Assembly (NCBI RefSeq): GCF_014696435.1 | Contig: NZ_JACJQG010000037.1 | Span: forward strand, 1-64,000 | DNA from: Calothrix anomala FACHB-343 | GTDB lineage: Bacteria > Cyanobacteriota > Cyanobacteriia > Cyanobacteriales > Nostocaceae | Direction of reading: 5' to 3' | Length of the DNA stretch: 64,000 nucleotides | Part shown: piece after piece, positions 19,761-29,201 of the stretch | How the letters are laid out: each line of letters opens with the position of its first letter | Numbering within the stretch: position 1 is the first letter of the stretch | Program-made: the position numbers and the translations under genes | The notes under the pieces: model-generated | Databases searched by the model: none | What the model saw: the letters and a program-made list of their open reading frames with translations, nothing else | What the model was told of the DNA's origin: nothing

Positions 19761-19824
19761 TGTAGGGGCGGGTTCACAGATATCCTCGTGGATCAACAAT
19801 GATCTAAATAAACCCGCCCCTACA
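19761..19824. repeat. 64-bp inverted-repeat element
   Basis: TGTAGGGGCGGGTT (19761-19774) and AACCCGCCCCTACA (19811-19824) are perfect 14-bp arms around a 36-bp centre, sitting inside TTGACTG heptamer tracts between bcp and the rpiB-like gene. Looks like a miniature element or a stable hairpin; no function is evident. Confidence 0.6.
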
Positions 19825-19833
19825 TACCATTGA

Positions 19834-20289
19834 CTAATGACTAAATTCTTTTTCTAACTCTGTGATGCGTTGCATTTGTTGCAGATTCCATTCGTCGTTG
19901 GAGTATGGGGTAGAAAACCAAGCATCGAGAATTTCTTTAGCGATCGCATCTGTTGTTGCACGCAGACTAAGTACTAAAACATTAGCATGATTCCAAATAC
20001 GTGCCCCACGGGCTGTCTCAGCATCATGACACAAGGCGGCGCGAATACCAGTAACTTTATTAGCGGCGATTGATGCACCTGTACCAGTCCAACAAAAAAC
20101 AATTCCCTCGTCTGCTTGTTGCGTGGCTACAGCTAAAGCCACTTTACTACTGCTGATAGGCCAATCAACTTCTGATTCATTTTCATCCAATGAACCAAAG
20201 GTGACGATTTGATGTCCGCGCTGTTTGAGTTCTGCAAGTACTATATCTGTTAAGTGTGTACGTTCATCACTACCAATAGCAATTTTCAT
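19834..20289 (-). CDS. RpiB/LacAB family sugar-phosphate isomerase
   Basis: 151 aa, the family's normal size. MKIAIGSDE opens the Rossmann fold, and CWTGTGASIAANKVTGIRAALCHDAETARGARIWNHANVL matches the RpiB active-site region: the catalytic Cys is present at the expected place, but the following Gly is Trp (CWTGTG for CGTGxG). Family members interconvert ribose-5-P and ribulose-5-P or act on other sugar phosphates. Because a canonical rpiA also lies in the window (63050-63760), this paralogue may have another substrate. Confidence 0.82.
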   Translation of the reverse strand: MKIAIGSDERTHLTDIVLAELKQRGHQIVTFGSLDENESEVDWPISSSKVALAVATQQADEGIVFCWTGTGASIAANKVTGIRAALCHDAETARGARIWNHANVLVLSLRATTDAIAKEILDAWFSTPYSNDEWNLQQMQRITELEKEFSH

Positions 20290-20309
20290 CTCAGCACCCC
20301 TAATGATGA

Positions 20310-20388
20310 GTCAATAGTCAACAGTCAATAGTCAATAGTCAATAGTCAACAGTCAACAGTCAACAGTCAACAGTCAACAGTCAACGCT
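20310..20388. repeat. Heptanucleotide tandem repeat (TCAACAG/TCAATAG)n
   Basis: About ten consecutive 7-bp units, starting just upstream of the rpiB-like gene. This is the short tandemly repeated repetitive (STRR) type known from heterocystous cyanobacteria. The complementary unit recurs near 19730-19760, 55807-55883 (inside mfd) and 56339-56400. Confidence 0.85.
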
Positions 20389-20502
20389 ATTTTCAAGCAA
20401 ACATGAAAATCTATCTTTCCAATGCCCAATGACGCCAGTTGCTACAACGCGGGAAACCCGCGCAACGCACTGGCTCCCCAATGCCCAATGCCCATTTTCC
20501 AC

Positions 20503-22716
20503 CTAAGTGAAATTTAAGTACCCCATAGATACTATACAATTTCTTCCCTGTGCTTTTGCTTGGTAAAGTCCCATATCAGCCGCAGCAATTAAAGTATTCT
20601 GAGGTAATTGGGGGGTGGGGGTGATAGATGCTAATCCCAGACTGAGGGTAATAAATTCACTGGTTGGGGAATGGGGATGAGGTAATTGTAAGTTGAGAAC
20701 ATGGCGCTGGATATCTTGGGCGATCGCGATCGCTGATTCGACATCAGTATTTGCTAAAATTACCGCAAACTCTTCTCCGCCATAGCGTGCTACTAAACTT
20801 GCAGGATGTTGAACAGCAGCAGAGATAGCTTGCGCAATTTGTCTGAGTGCATCGTCTCCGGCTAGATGTCCTAAACTGTCGTTATAAAGCTTAAAGTAAT
20901 CGACATCGCACAAAATCAAAGAAATTGAGGCGGGTTCTTCGAGCGATCGCTGCCATTGTGCATTCAAGGTATCATCAAAACAGCGTCTATTGGCTACTTG
21001 GGTGAGTCCATCGGAAGACGCGAGACGCTGTAATTCTTGATTTGCATCTTGTAATTGCTGGTAAAGTTCCGATTGTTGAATTGCGATCGCTGCTTGACCG
21101 GCAAGCTGGTTAAATAAGTTAATCTCGGATTGTTGCCATAATCTTGTGTGACTGCATTGATGGGCAATTAACAGTCCCCATAAACATTCTTTTTGCAAAA
21201 TTGGCACTACCAAATTGGCTCTGATTTGTAAACTGCGCAACATCTCAAGATGACATGGTGATAATTCAGCAGTTTCAATATCCGCGATCGCTCTACTATT
21301 ACCTTGTTGGTAGTATGTTGCACGATCGGACTGAAAACAAGTATCAACAATATGCAATCCTAAAATAGAATTACACCCTGGTGCTAAAGATTCAACAGCA
21401 ACTGAGCCACTCCAATCTTGCTCAAACTTATAAATTATGACTCTATCTACTTGAAACAATTGTCTGACTTCTTCAGCAGTGGTTTGCAAAATTTCTGCTA
21501 AATTTAACGATTCGCGAATTCTTTGCGCTACCGATGCGATAACTTTTTCTGACTGCGTTTGCTGTTTAATTAATTGTCCTAAATTTTTATTATCTGGTAA
21601 GATAATAATTGAGCGATCGTCCTCAAATTGTGGTGTTGTCTTCACAGGTACTAAATTAGGTTTAGCAATCAAATACCCTTGTGCTAGCGTAGCACCACGT
21701 TGTTTTAACCAAGTTAATTCTTCAATATTTTCAATTCCTTCAGCAACAGTTTGGATATTTAATTTCTGAGTAATTTCTAACAATTTTTCGGTAATTGAAG
21801 CTTTGTAAATATCTTGATGGACATTGCGAATTAATTGCATATCTAACTTCACAAAATCTGGACGTAGCTGATGCAGCAAATTCAAGCCAGAATAGCCAGA
21901 ACCCAAGTCATCAAGGGCAATTAAAAATCCGGCATCTCGGTAGTATTTTAAGACAGTTTTCAAATGCTCTAAATCTTGAGGATTGTCTGATTCGACAACT
22001 TCAAATACTACCTGTTCATGGGAAATTCCTGCCCGATCGATTGCCTCTACTGTACTGCGCAGGCAAGAAGTTGGATCGTAAACTGCTGTGGGGGAAAAAT
22101 TGATAAATATCCGACCGCTAACTGCATAGCGACTAAATTGATCGATGGTATTTAGGCGGGCAAGTTGGTCAATTTGTGGTAATAATCCAGCTTCATTTGC
22201 TAACTCTAAAATTGATGCTGGTAAGACTAAATCGCCTTTTTCATCTAATCCACGAAGTAGGGATTCATAACCGTAAATTTTAGATGTATCATTAATTAAA
22301 ACAATCGGTTGAAAATAACTGAGAAATCTTTCCTTGCTTAACATCTCTAGCAACCATTCTGCTTGACCAAATTTGATAAAGCGTTGCAAGGAAGCCATAT
22401 CGCTAAAATCATGAAGTTGCGGCTGGATAGCACCCTTCATAAACAAAGCTTGAGTTTCTTTTAACTCTCTCGGTGCTAATAATTTAGTCAGATTAAACGC
22501 AATTTCTTGTGCTTTTTCGTATTGACAATTTAAACTTAAACCAGAGCGCTCTGGCATTAATTCATAGTCAACAGCAATATGCTTGAGATATGAGGTGACT
22601 TTTTTGAGAGTATGGGGAATAGGAAACCACAGAAAGAGCCTGCCTGCTTCCCTATTCTTGCACCATCTAATTTGGCGACAAGTGCAAATTTTGGAATTAG
22701 GACATTCTTGGCTCAT
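20503..22716 (-). CDS. EAL - cyanobacteriochrome GAF - GGDEF photoreceptor
   Basis: A 737-residue c-di-GMP enzyme with the unusual order EAL then GAF then GGDEF. EAL (~110-360): ESLLRG replaces the name motif, but the catalytic set looks complete (NFSP, FEVVES, DDLGSG, VKLD, AEGIE, QGYLIAKP). The GAF (~390-560) has both bilin-linked cysteines of a DXCF cyanobacteriochrome: DTCF (C460) and SPCH (C488), followed by ANLVVPI and LWGLLIAHQC. GGDEF (~580-737) has an active RYGGEEF and no RxxD inhibitory site. A Cys-rich N-terminus (CPNSKICTCRQIRWC) precedes EAL. I start at the ATG at 22716, with GAGG upstream; a TTG five codons earlier is the alternative. It probably couples blue/green or teal light to c-di-GMP level. 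Confidence 0.9.
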   Translation of the reverse strand: MSQECPNSKICTCRQIRWCKNREAGRLFLWFPIPHTLKKVTSYLKHIAVDYELMPERSGLSLNCQYEKAQEIAFNLTKLLAPRELKETQALFMKGAIQPQLHDFSDMASLQRFIKFGQAEWLLEMLSKERFLSYFQPIVLINDTSKIYGYESLLRGLDEKGDLVLPASILELANEAGLLPQIDQLARLNTIDQFSRYAVSGRIFINFSPTAVYDPTSCLRSTVEAIDRAGISHEQVVFEVVESDNPQDLEHLKTVLKYYRDAGFLIALDDLGSGYSGLNLLHQLRPDFVKLDMQLIRNVHQDIYKASITEKLLEITQKLNIQTVAEGIENIEELTWLKQRGATLAQGYLIAKPNLVPVKTTPQFEDDRSIIILPDNKNLGQLIKQQTQSEKVIASVAQRIRESLNLAEILQTTAEEVRQLFQVDRVIIYKFEQDWSGSVAVESLAPGCNSILGLHIVDTCFQSDRATYYQQGNSRAIADIETAELSPCHLEMLRSLQIRANLVVPILQKECLWGLLIAHQCSHTRLWQQSEINLFNQLAGQAAIAIQQSELYQQLQDANQELQRLASSDGLTQVANRRCFDDTLNAQWQRSLEEPASISLILCDVDYFKLYNDSLGHLAGDDALRQIAQAISAAVQHPASLVARYGGEEFAVILANTDVESAIAIAQDIQRHVLNLQLPHPHSPTSEFITLSLGLASITPTPQLPQNTLIAAADMGLYQAKAQGRNCIVSMGYLNFT

Positions 22717-22934
22717 AGAAGATCGCCTCAATTGATAGGTTTCTTCTAGTATTCCCAGTTTTTTATGTGCAAAAAAACACTACACTTTCCATCGATGAAG
22801 ATTTGATGTATGAGATATTCAGCTACTTATTACCTAAGTGTATTAATATTAACTTGAGACTTCATAAATTTTTATAACGAGCTGCGATGAGAAATTAGCG
22901 CAAAATAGAGATGTAATTTGTTCTCAATTTCACC

Positions 22935-24293
22935 TTGACTGAAGCTAACCCAGTGCGCAATTTGCAAGAAACTCATTTAAACCGTGCTCGTGCTAGTCTC
23001 CGACAAACCTTGTCTTGGTATGGATATCTTCGCAAATCAGGACAACTCGCATCTAACCCAGAATTGGTGGGTTTGGTGAAGCCGGAATTAGAGGCTTTGA
23101 GTACTACACTCAACAAGTTAGACTCAAATATCATTAAAATTGCTGCCTTTGGTTTGGTTAGTCGGGGCAAATCGGCAGTATTAAATGCTTTATTGGAAGA
23201 TAAAATTCTCCAAACTGGCCCCCTCAATGGGGTGACACAATGGCCGCGTTCTGTACGCTGGCAACCAGGAGGTAAAGTCCAAGTAGAATTAATTGATACT
23301 CCTGGCTTAGATGAAATTGAGGGGGAATCGCGGGCAAATATGGCGCGGGAAGTAGCGCGCCAAGCAGATTTAATTTTATTTGTTGTTTCTGGCGATATTA
23401 CCAGAACAGAGTATCAAGCATTACTAGATTTACGGCAGTCACAAAAACCCCTAATTTTAGTATTTAACAAAATTGATTTGTACCCAGATACAGATAGGGC
23501 AGCAATTTACGAAAATTTACAGCAATTAGGAGCCGGAAATCCCCAAGCCCAGCCGTTATTACCAGATGAAATTGTCATGGTAGCGGCGGAACCAGCACCA
23601 ATGGAAGTGCGGGTAGAGTGGCCTGATGGTCGGGTAAGCTATGAATGGGAGACACCACCTACCCAAGTAGAGGAACTCAAACAGACAATTTTAAATATAC
23701 TGAATCGGGAAGGGCGATCGCTCTTAGCGTTAAATGCACTGATTCAAGCTAGGGAAGCAGAAACCGCGATCGCGCAAAAAACAGTTGATTTACGCGAACA
23801 AGAAGCGGAAAATATTATTTGGCAATTTACTAAGTATAAAGCTTTGGTAGTTGGGTTAAATCCCATTGCTGTTTTAGATATTTTAGGTGGCACCATTGCC
23901 GATTTATTATTAATTCGCGCTCTAGCTAGGTTGTATGGCTTACCTATCACCAGCTATGAAGCGGGAAAAATTCTCAAAACGATTTTATTGAGTTCTGGCG
24001 GCTTATTACTCAGCGAATTAGGTAGTAGTTTATTATTTGGCTTAGGTAAAAGTACAGCCGCCCTGACTAGCGGCGATAATCCTGTTAATATTACCGCTTC
24101 TTTCGGCAGTGCGATCGCTCAAGGGGGAATTGCCGGTTATGGAGCCTATGCTGTAGGTAAAGCCGCCCAAGTTTATCTGCAACAAGGCTGCACCTGGGGA
24201 CAATTAGGCGCTAACACCGTCATTCAAGAAATTCTCTCCCAAGTCGAACCGAATACAATCGTCTATCGCCTGCGCCAGGAGTTAGGCGGGTAG
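22935..24293 (+). CDS. Era-like GTPase with C-terminal DUF697-type membrane region
   Basis: 452 aa. GTPase motifs: GLVSRGKSAVLNAL (G1), DTPGLDEIEGES (G3) and FNKIDLYPD (G4). The second half has two or three hydrophobic stretches (LVVGLNPIAVLDILGGTIADLLLI; ILLSSGGLLLSELGSSLLFGLG; a Gly/Ala-rich one) as in DUF697 proteins, suggesting membrane association. Known members are poorly characterised. The start is a TTG at 22935; no ATG occurs before the conserved domain, so TTG or the GTG at 22953 must be used. Followed by fni after 134 bp of repeats. Confidence 0.85.
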   Translation: MTEANPVRNLQETHLNRARASLRQTLSWYGYLRKSGQLASNPELVGLVKPELEALSTTLNKLDSNIIKIAAFGLVSRGKSAVLNALLEDKILQTGPLNGVTQWPRSVRWQPGGKVQVELIDTPGLDEIEGESRANMAREVARQADLILFVVSGDITRTEYQALLDLRQSQKPLILVFNKIDLYPDTDRAAIYENLQQLGAGNPQAQPLLPDEIVMVAAEPAPMEVRVEWPDGRVSYEWETPPTQVEELKQTILNILNREGRSLLALNALIQAREAETAIAQKTVDLREQEAENIIWQFTKYKALVVGLNPIAVLDILGGTIADLLLIRALARLYGLPITSYEAGKILKTILLSSGGLLLSELGSSLLFGLGKSTAALTSGDNPVNITASFGSAIAQGGIAGYGAYAVGKAAQVYLQQGCTWGQLGANTVIQEILSQVEPNTIVYRLRQELGG

Positions 24294-24296
24294 AGG

Positions 24297-24427
24297 GGCA
24301 GGGAGCAGGGGGGAGGGGGCAGGGAGCAGGGAGCAGGGGGGACAAGGGAGATAATTGTACAGACGCGATTCATCGCGTCTCTCGCGATTCATCGCGTCTC
24401 TGACAAATGACAAATGACAAATGACCA
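24297..24427. repeat. Composite simple-repeat spacer (GGGAGCAG, AGACGCGAT palindrome, TGACAAA heptamer)
   Basis: Purine-rich GGGCAGGGAGCAG units, then two tandem copies of the ATTCATCGCGTCTC half-palindrome, then (TGACAAA)n, which runs straight into the ATG of fni. The spacer contains no other feature. Confidence 0.6.
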
Positions 24428-25489
24428 ATGACAACCAACAACGATACCAGCACCTCGGCACAAACTCAATCTCGCAAGGCGGAACATATTCGCATTTGCT
24501 TGGAAGAAGATGTTCAATGTCACGAAATCACTAATGGATTAGAACGCTATCGCTTTACTCACTGCTGTTTACCAGAAATTGACCGCAATGATATAGATAT
24601 TAGTACCCAGTTTTTGGGTAAATCGCTGGGCGCACCGTTGTTAATTTCTTCTATGACGGGAGGAACTGAACAAGCTGGTATCATCAATCGCCGTTTAGCA
24701 GAAGTCGCTCAAGTTTATAAATTAGCGATGGGTGTCGGTTCTCAACGTGTAGCGGTGGAAAAACCCCAGGTAGCTGATACTTTTGCGATGCGTAAGTATG
24801 CGCCCGATGTGCCGTTATTTGCTAATTTGGGTGCTGTGCAACTTAACTACAAGTATGGTGTAGATGAATGTTTGCGGGTAGTCGAGATTCTGGAAGCTGA
24901 TGCTTTGATTTTGCACCTCAATCCTCTGCAAGAATGCATTCAATCTCGCGGAGATACTAATTTTCGCGGCTTGCTTGACAAAATAGCGGATGTATGCTTT
25001 AAGTTGCCAGTACCAGTCATTGCCAAGGAAGTAGGTAATGGGATTTCTGCAGCGATGGCAGAGAAATTGCTGGCAGCTGGGGTAGCGGCGATTGATGTGG
25101 CTGGTGCTGGGGGTACTTCTTGGGCGAAGGTGGAAAGCGAACGAGCGGATAATATATTACAACGCCGCTTGGGTAGGACTTTTGCGGATTGGGGTTTGCC
25201 TACAGCAGATTGTATTACAAATATTCGCGCGATCGCTCCTGATGTCCCCTTAATTGCGTCTGGCGGGTTGCGTCATGGATTAGATGTAGCAAAAGCGATG
25301 GCTTTAGGTGCAAATATCGCCGGGTTAGCCATGCCATTTTTGCAAGCCGCCGTTGTTTCCGAAGCCGCATTAGTGGATTTAGTTGAGTTGTTAATAGCCG
25401 AAATCACGACAGTTTTATTCTGTACGGGGAATGCTAATTTAAATCAATTGCAGCATTCTGACAGTCTAGTGCAATCAAAGGCGATGTGA
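24428..25489 (+). CDS. fni: Type 2 isopentenyl-diphosphate delta-isomerase
   Basis: An FMN- and NADPH-dependent enzyme interconverting IPP and DMAPP for carotenoid, chlorophyll side-chain and quinone synthesis. 353 aa, normal size. Family motifs: [52 protein letters not shown] (catalytic Gln), [11 protein letters not shown] and [15 protein letters not shown] (phosphate/FMN loop). The ATG lies at the end of a TGACAAA repeat tract. Its last 56 bases overlap, tail to tail, the NACHT gene on the other strand. Confidence 0.95.
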   Translation: MTTNNDTSTSAQTQSRKAEHIRICLEEDVQCHEITNGLERYRFTHCCLPEIDRNDIDISTQFLGKSLGAPLLISSMTGGTEQAGIINRRLAEVAQVYKLAMGVGSQRVAVEKPQVADTFAMRKYAPDVPLFANLGAVQLNYKYGVDECLRVVEILEADALILHLNPLQECIQSRGDTNFRGLLDKIADVCFKLPVPVIAKEVGNGISAAMAEKLLAAGVAAIDVAGAGGTSWAKVESERADNILQRRLGRTFADWGLPTADCITNIRAIAPDVPLIASGGLRHGLDVAKAMALGANIAGLAMPFLQAAVVSEAALVDLVELLIAEITTVLFCTGNANLNQLQHSDSLVQSKAM

Positions 25490-28076
25490 AATTCTGTGCT
25501 AACTCTTCTAAAGCGATACGGCACACATTTACATCTTCATCAACAGTTGCACGGTGTTGCAAGAAGCCGATGGTGTCGGGATCATGTGAAAAATTGCCAG
25601 CTAATTCTTGCAAGCTGACACTGCGTACATGGCAATTTTCATCACCAATAGCGCGTTCTTTCAAGAAGCCAATGATATCAGCATCGTCTTGAAAGTTACG
25701 CGCTAATTCTCTAATTGCGGTGCAGCGTAACTGGGAATTATCATTAACAGTAGCGCGTTCTTTTAACCAATAGTTGATTTTTAAGTCATCTTTCCAAGTA
25801 GCTGCAATTGCTGCGACTGCTTGTGTTTTAATTTCTCCTACTAGTTTGGCGGCTTCACCTGGAAATAAATATTCATAGTAATACAGTAGATTGTATTGTG
25901 CGATCGTCTGTAACTGCTCAAGTAAATGATTTGCTGTTGACGCAATTACTGCCCGGTTTTTTACTTCTGCTAAACATTTAGCAGCTAAAAATAAATTGAT
26001 AAATTTCTTACCTGCGCCATTTTGATTCATTAAAAAATCAATAATTATCCCTACAAACTTAGCGTCAATCATCCCCGCAATCAGGCGCAATACTTCATGC
26101 CAAGTTTCATCTTGCCAATATTTACCAAATACTTCTAATTTGAGTTGTTCTAAAGAAAGTGTTTGGGTTTCTTTAAACTTCCAGACAAATTCCCAAGCAC
26201 AAAAATATTCTAAAAATGTGCGATGGACAAAAGCATAGTAATCTGCACCTAAATAACACAACATAAAGTTACGGGTTCGCAGTTGATGAATTAATACTTT
26301 GGCTTTATCTCTAGCATTGCTCACTTCAATACTTTTTAAATATGTAGTAAAAATCTGCTCTAAATTTCTAGCAGTCATTAAATTTCCGGCAACCTCTTGA
26401 TTACTGGTTTGCATATAATAAGCAACTTGGCGTAACATTGCTTGTTTATCTTGATAATCAATTGTTGCTGGCATATATCGTTCATTCATTAAGGCGCGTT
26501 CTACATCCCATTTATACAGCAATAATTCTGAAGCCTTTTTATATAATTTCGCTCTATCTCTTGGTAATTCTTGGTTACGGTTAAGAATTGCCATCATTGT
26601 TAATAGCAAGGGGTTAGCTGCTAATTCGGCAATTGCTTTGGAAGTTTTGATTGATTTTTGAAATCGTTGTTTTCTTCTCTGTTTATCTGCCGCAAATGTA
26701 AAAGTTAAATTATGCCAGCGATTGATAAAATCTTGAATTTGTTCGTTATTTAAATCTTGCAGCATAAAGTGGCGAAATTGTGCATCTCGCAAACGTTGGG
26801 GTTTATAACCAATGATGCGAGAAGTTACAATTACTTGAACCTTAGGGTAATCGTTACTAAAGCAATGGATAGCTGTAATTATATCGTCGCGTTGTCCAGT
26901 ATCGAATACTTCATCTAAACCATCAAACATCACTAAAGCATTACCAGCTTTTAGCTGTGCTTGTAATTGATGCTGATTGAGGTGAGAAATTGCACCGGGA
27001 CTTTGATGGAAAAATTCCAAAAAGTTTTTGCAATGTCCATCGTTATAATTGCGGATATAAGCGCGTAATTCAATTAGTAACGGAATGGCTGGAACATCGA
27101 ATCCAGGTTTACCGATTTTATCGAGAGTTTTTTCTACCCAATCTAAAGCTAGGTATTGCAATAATGTAGACTTACCGGAACCTGGATCGCCTAAAATGAC
27201 TATATATTTATAAGTTTCTGGTTGATTGATAATTTCCAACACCGAACGCATTGGTTGTTCCAAATAAGCACGTTTATATAGTTCTATTTCTTCAGGAATA
27301 ATTGCTGCTGATTCTAGTTGATGATTTGCTTGTAATCGCCGCAAATGTTCTTTAGGTAGTTCGTAAACTTGAGGTAATACTTGATGAATTTCGCGGACAT
27401 TCGGCGGAGTAAATATCTGCCACAATCGCAGTTCGTTATAAGCATAACCACTGGTATCTAAACTATCTAATTTTAAATTGACATAGCACTCGCGAATTGC
27501 TTCTTGATATTTGCGTAAGTCAAAATCAGGAATAATACCAACTGTTGCTTGGGTATATTTCTCAATGGCTTTGAGATTACGTGTGTTAAGTAACTCCCGT
27601 AAATCTTCTGTTTCTGAAAGAATCTGCTGACATTTTCTTAAATAACGATCTGCTACTAATTGCCAATTAAATTTAGCTGGTAACGTAGGTAAATACAGGT
27701 AGTCCCAGATACTTTCTAGGCTTTGGTAATCTATCTCATCACAATCAATGTCAAAACCCTTCGCTAAGATTTCTTGCACAGATTTGTGGTGAATAAACTG
27801 CTTTAGCGGTTCAGCAAATATATTGATATCTTCATCCGCTAGCTTGCGTAAATTTAATTCATCTTCGATTAATTGCAAAAATTCTCTAAGCGCTTTAGCA
27901 ACAGCTTTCTGCATTTTATCTTGCTGTAACATTGTTGCTACTTTCTGCAATCTATTTTTCAGAAAATCCTTAGCATATTCTTTAGTGATGTCTTTAAAGA
28001 AGTCTTCGTTGACAATAGACTTAACTAGCAAACCCACAGCGTTTTTCGCTACCAAACCAACTATCCATTCCAGCAT
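25434..28076 (-). CDS. NACHT-domain NTPase with C-terminal HEAT-like repeats (NLR-like, possibly truncated)
   Basis: 880 aa. Residues 1-270 are a helical N-terminal region of unknown type. The NACHT NTPase follows, with Walker [14 protein letters not shown] (K302), Walker [12 protein letters not shown], sensor [10 protein letters not shown], then the winged-helix segment ending [14 protein letters not shown]. The C-terminus has 34-residue HEAT-like repeats starting at about 774, 808 and 842 (RATVxDxxxVR...IxELAxNF). Bacterial NACHT proteins are a known antiphage family (bNACHT), a likely but unproven role here. The third repeat breaks off at ELAQNF, and the final 17 residues are the antisense of the fni 3' end, so the gene probably lost its original end. 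No partner gene is adjacent. Confidence 0.85.
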   Translation of the reverse strand: MLEWIVGLVAKNAVGLLVKSIVNEDFFKDITKEYAKDFLKNRLQKVATMLQQDKMQKAVAKALREFLQLIEDELNLRKLADEDINIFAEPLKQFIHHKSVQEILAKGFDIDCDEIDYQSLESIWDYLYLPTLPAKFNWQLVADRYLRKCQQILSETEDLRELLNTRNLKAIEKYTQATVGIIPDFDLRKYQEAIRECYVNLKLDSLDTSGYAYNELRLWQIFTPPNVREIHQVLPQVYELPKEHLRRLQANHQLESAAIIPEEIELYKRAYLEQPMRSVLEIINQPETYKYIVILGDPGSGKSTLLQYLALDWVEKTLDKIGKPGFDVPAIPLLIELRAYIRNYNDGHCKNFLEFFHQSPGAISHLNQHQLQAQLKAGNALVMFDGLDEVFDTGQRDDIITAIHCFSNDYPKVQVIVTSRIIGYKPQRLRDAQFRHFMLQDLNNEQIQDFINRWHNLTFTFAADKQRRKQRFQKSIKTSKAIAELAANPLLLTMMAILNRNQELPRDRAKLYKKASELLLYKWDVERALMNERYMPATIDYQDKQAMLRQVAYYMQTSNQEVAGNLMTARNLEQIFTTYLKSIEVSNARDKAKVLIHQLRTRNFMLCYLGADYYAFVHRTFLEYFCAWEFVWKFKETQTLSLEQLKLEVFGKYWQDETWHEVLRLIAGMIDAKFVGIIIDFLMNQNGAGKKFINLFLAAKCLAEVKNRAVIASTANHLLEQLQTIAQYNLLYYYEYLFPGEAAKLVGEIKTQAVAAIAATWKDDLKINYWLKERATVNDNSQLRCTAIRELARNFQDDADIIGFLKERAIGDENCHVRSVSLQELAGNFSHDPDTIGFLQHRATVDEDVNVCRIALEELAQNFTSPLIALDCQNAAIDLN

Positions 28077-28529
28077 AAAACTTTTACCTGTAATCGCTCT
28101 TGACTACGAGTATACACACCAGATTTAGTAATTTTCTCTTATATTCAGGTAATTAAATGAATAATATTCCCTGAGAGATATATCTCTTGCAAATACTCTT
28201 TGCTCTATTCCTAAGATGTGGCGTTAGTAATATAAGTTCCCATGATTAAGGATGTAAGTATTTAAATGATTAGGGTAATATAATCAACAAAAGTGACTAG
28301 TTAAATAAACTATGTAAGTATAAGTAATTTTTTCTAAAATATTACTTATACTACTCTAATTATCGGCGTTTTTTGGCAGGAAGAATTATAGGTAAATACT
28401 TGTGTATAACCTGAATTAATGTTTAAGTGTATTAGATTTTTTCCATGAATTTATATTTTTTAGCAAAAATTCCAAATATTCTGCTTTGTGAAAACATGCT
28501 AGATGTATAAATCTATTACAAAATGCAAC
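28077..28529. other. A+T-rich intergenic region upstream of the NACHT gene
   Basis: About 450 bases without coding signal. It presumably holds the NACHT promoter at its left end. No distinct motif was recognised. Confidence 0.4.
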
Positions 28530-28726
28530 TATAGGATTCATATTTGATTTTTGAACAAATACGTAGGGGAGCCAGTCGCATGGGCGGGTTTCCCGACTTG
28601 AGCGAACTGGCGTTGTGTTGTCGCGCAGCGCAACGCACCAAATCCCATAATACGGTGCGTTATCACGAAGTGTAACGCACCCTACCTATACTTAGATTTT
28701 TTCAGAAATCAAATCGGATTCCTATA
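28530..28726. mobile_element. MITE-like element, family B, copy 1 (197 bp)
   Basis: Imperfect ~26-bp terminal inverted repeats: TATAGGATTCATATTTGATT at the left and AATCAAATCGGATTCCTATA at the right. The interior has GGTGCGTTA/TAACGCACC arms (28654-28681) with a 10-nt loop TCACGAAGTG. No reading frame. Copy 2 (32797-33145) carries the same arms but the loop inverted. Confidence 0.7.
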
Positions 28727-28950
28727 TTCCTGAAAAATAAATAGTTTTTGGCGACTAATTAAGTATTTATTTGCCGAAAATAGTAGTATTTAAAACGTAA
28801 AAAATACATAAGTTTTATTAACAAAGTGGTGACATTTTTACCTAATTTTGTCCCAAGTTCCATAATAGAACTGAGAGTCATCGAGAAAGGAATGGTTGAC
28901 TATGTATCTAACCGATCCACCTCATCCCCCTAAATAAGTCTTGCAACCTA

Positions 28951-29051
28951 ATACCAATTCAAATAATCTTTGCGACACATCAAAATATTCTCGAGGGCAT
29001 GGCAGTGCCAGTGCCCCTACAATCTGTCGCATTCTTTTTTCCAATTGGTAT
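28951..29051. mobile_element. 101-bp MITE-like element, family A, copy 2
   Basis: Same ATACCAATT...AATTGGTAT ends and same length as the copies at 18969-19069 and 59288-59388; colinear with the first over its whole length with only a few differences. Lies about 150 bases before the EF-G paralogue. Confidence 0.7.
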
Positions 29052-29201
29052 AACCTGCTTTTTACTACCTTCTCATCCCTTGGGTTTCCCTGCAACCAGA
29101 GATTGTTTGCCATCCAAGTTACTTTGTAGTATACTTGTAGTATGTAAACCTTACTGCTGAGGCGGTAATAATTTGTTGCATCAATAATCAAGGAAGTTAT
29201 T

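Noticed and set aside
20310-20388. Possible replication iterons or protein-binding array
   Set aside because: The heptamers are the common STRR type and recur at many unrelated loci, including inside mfd.
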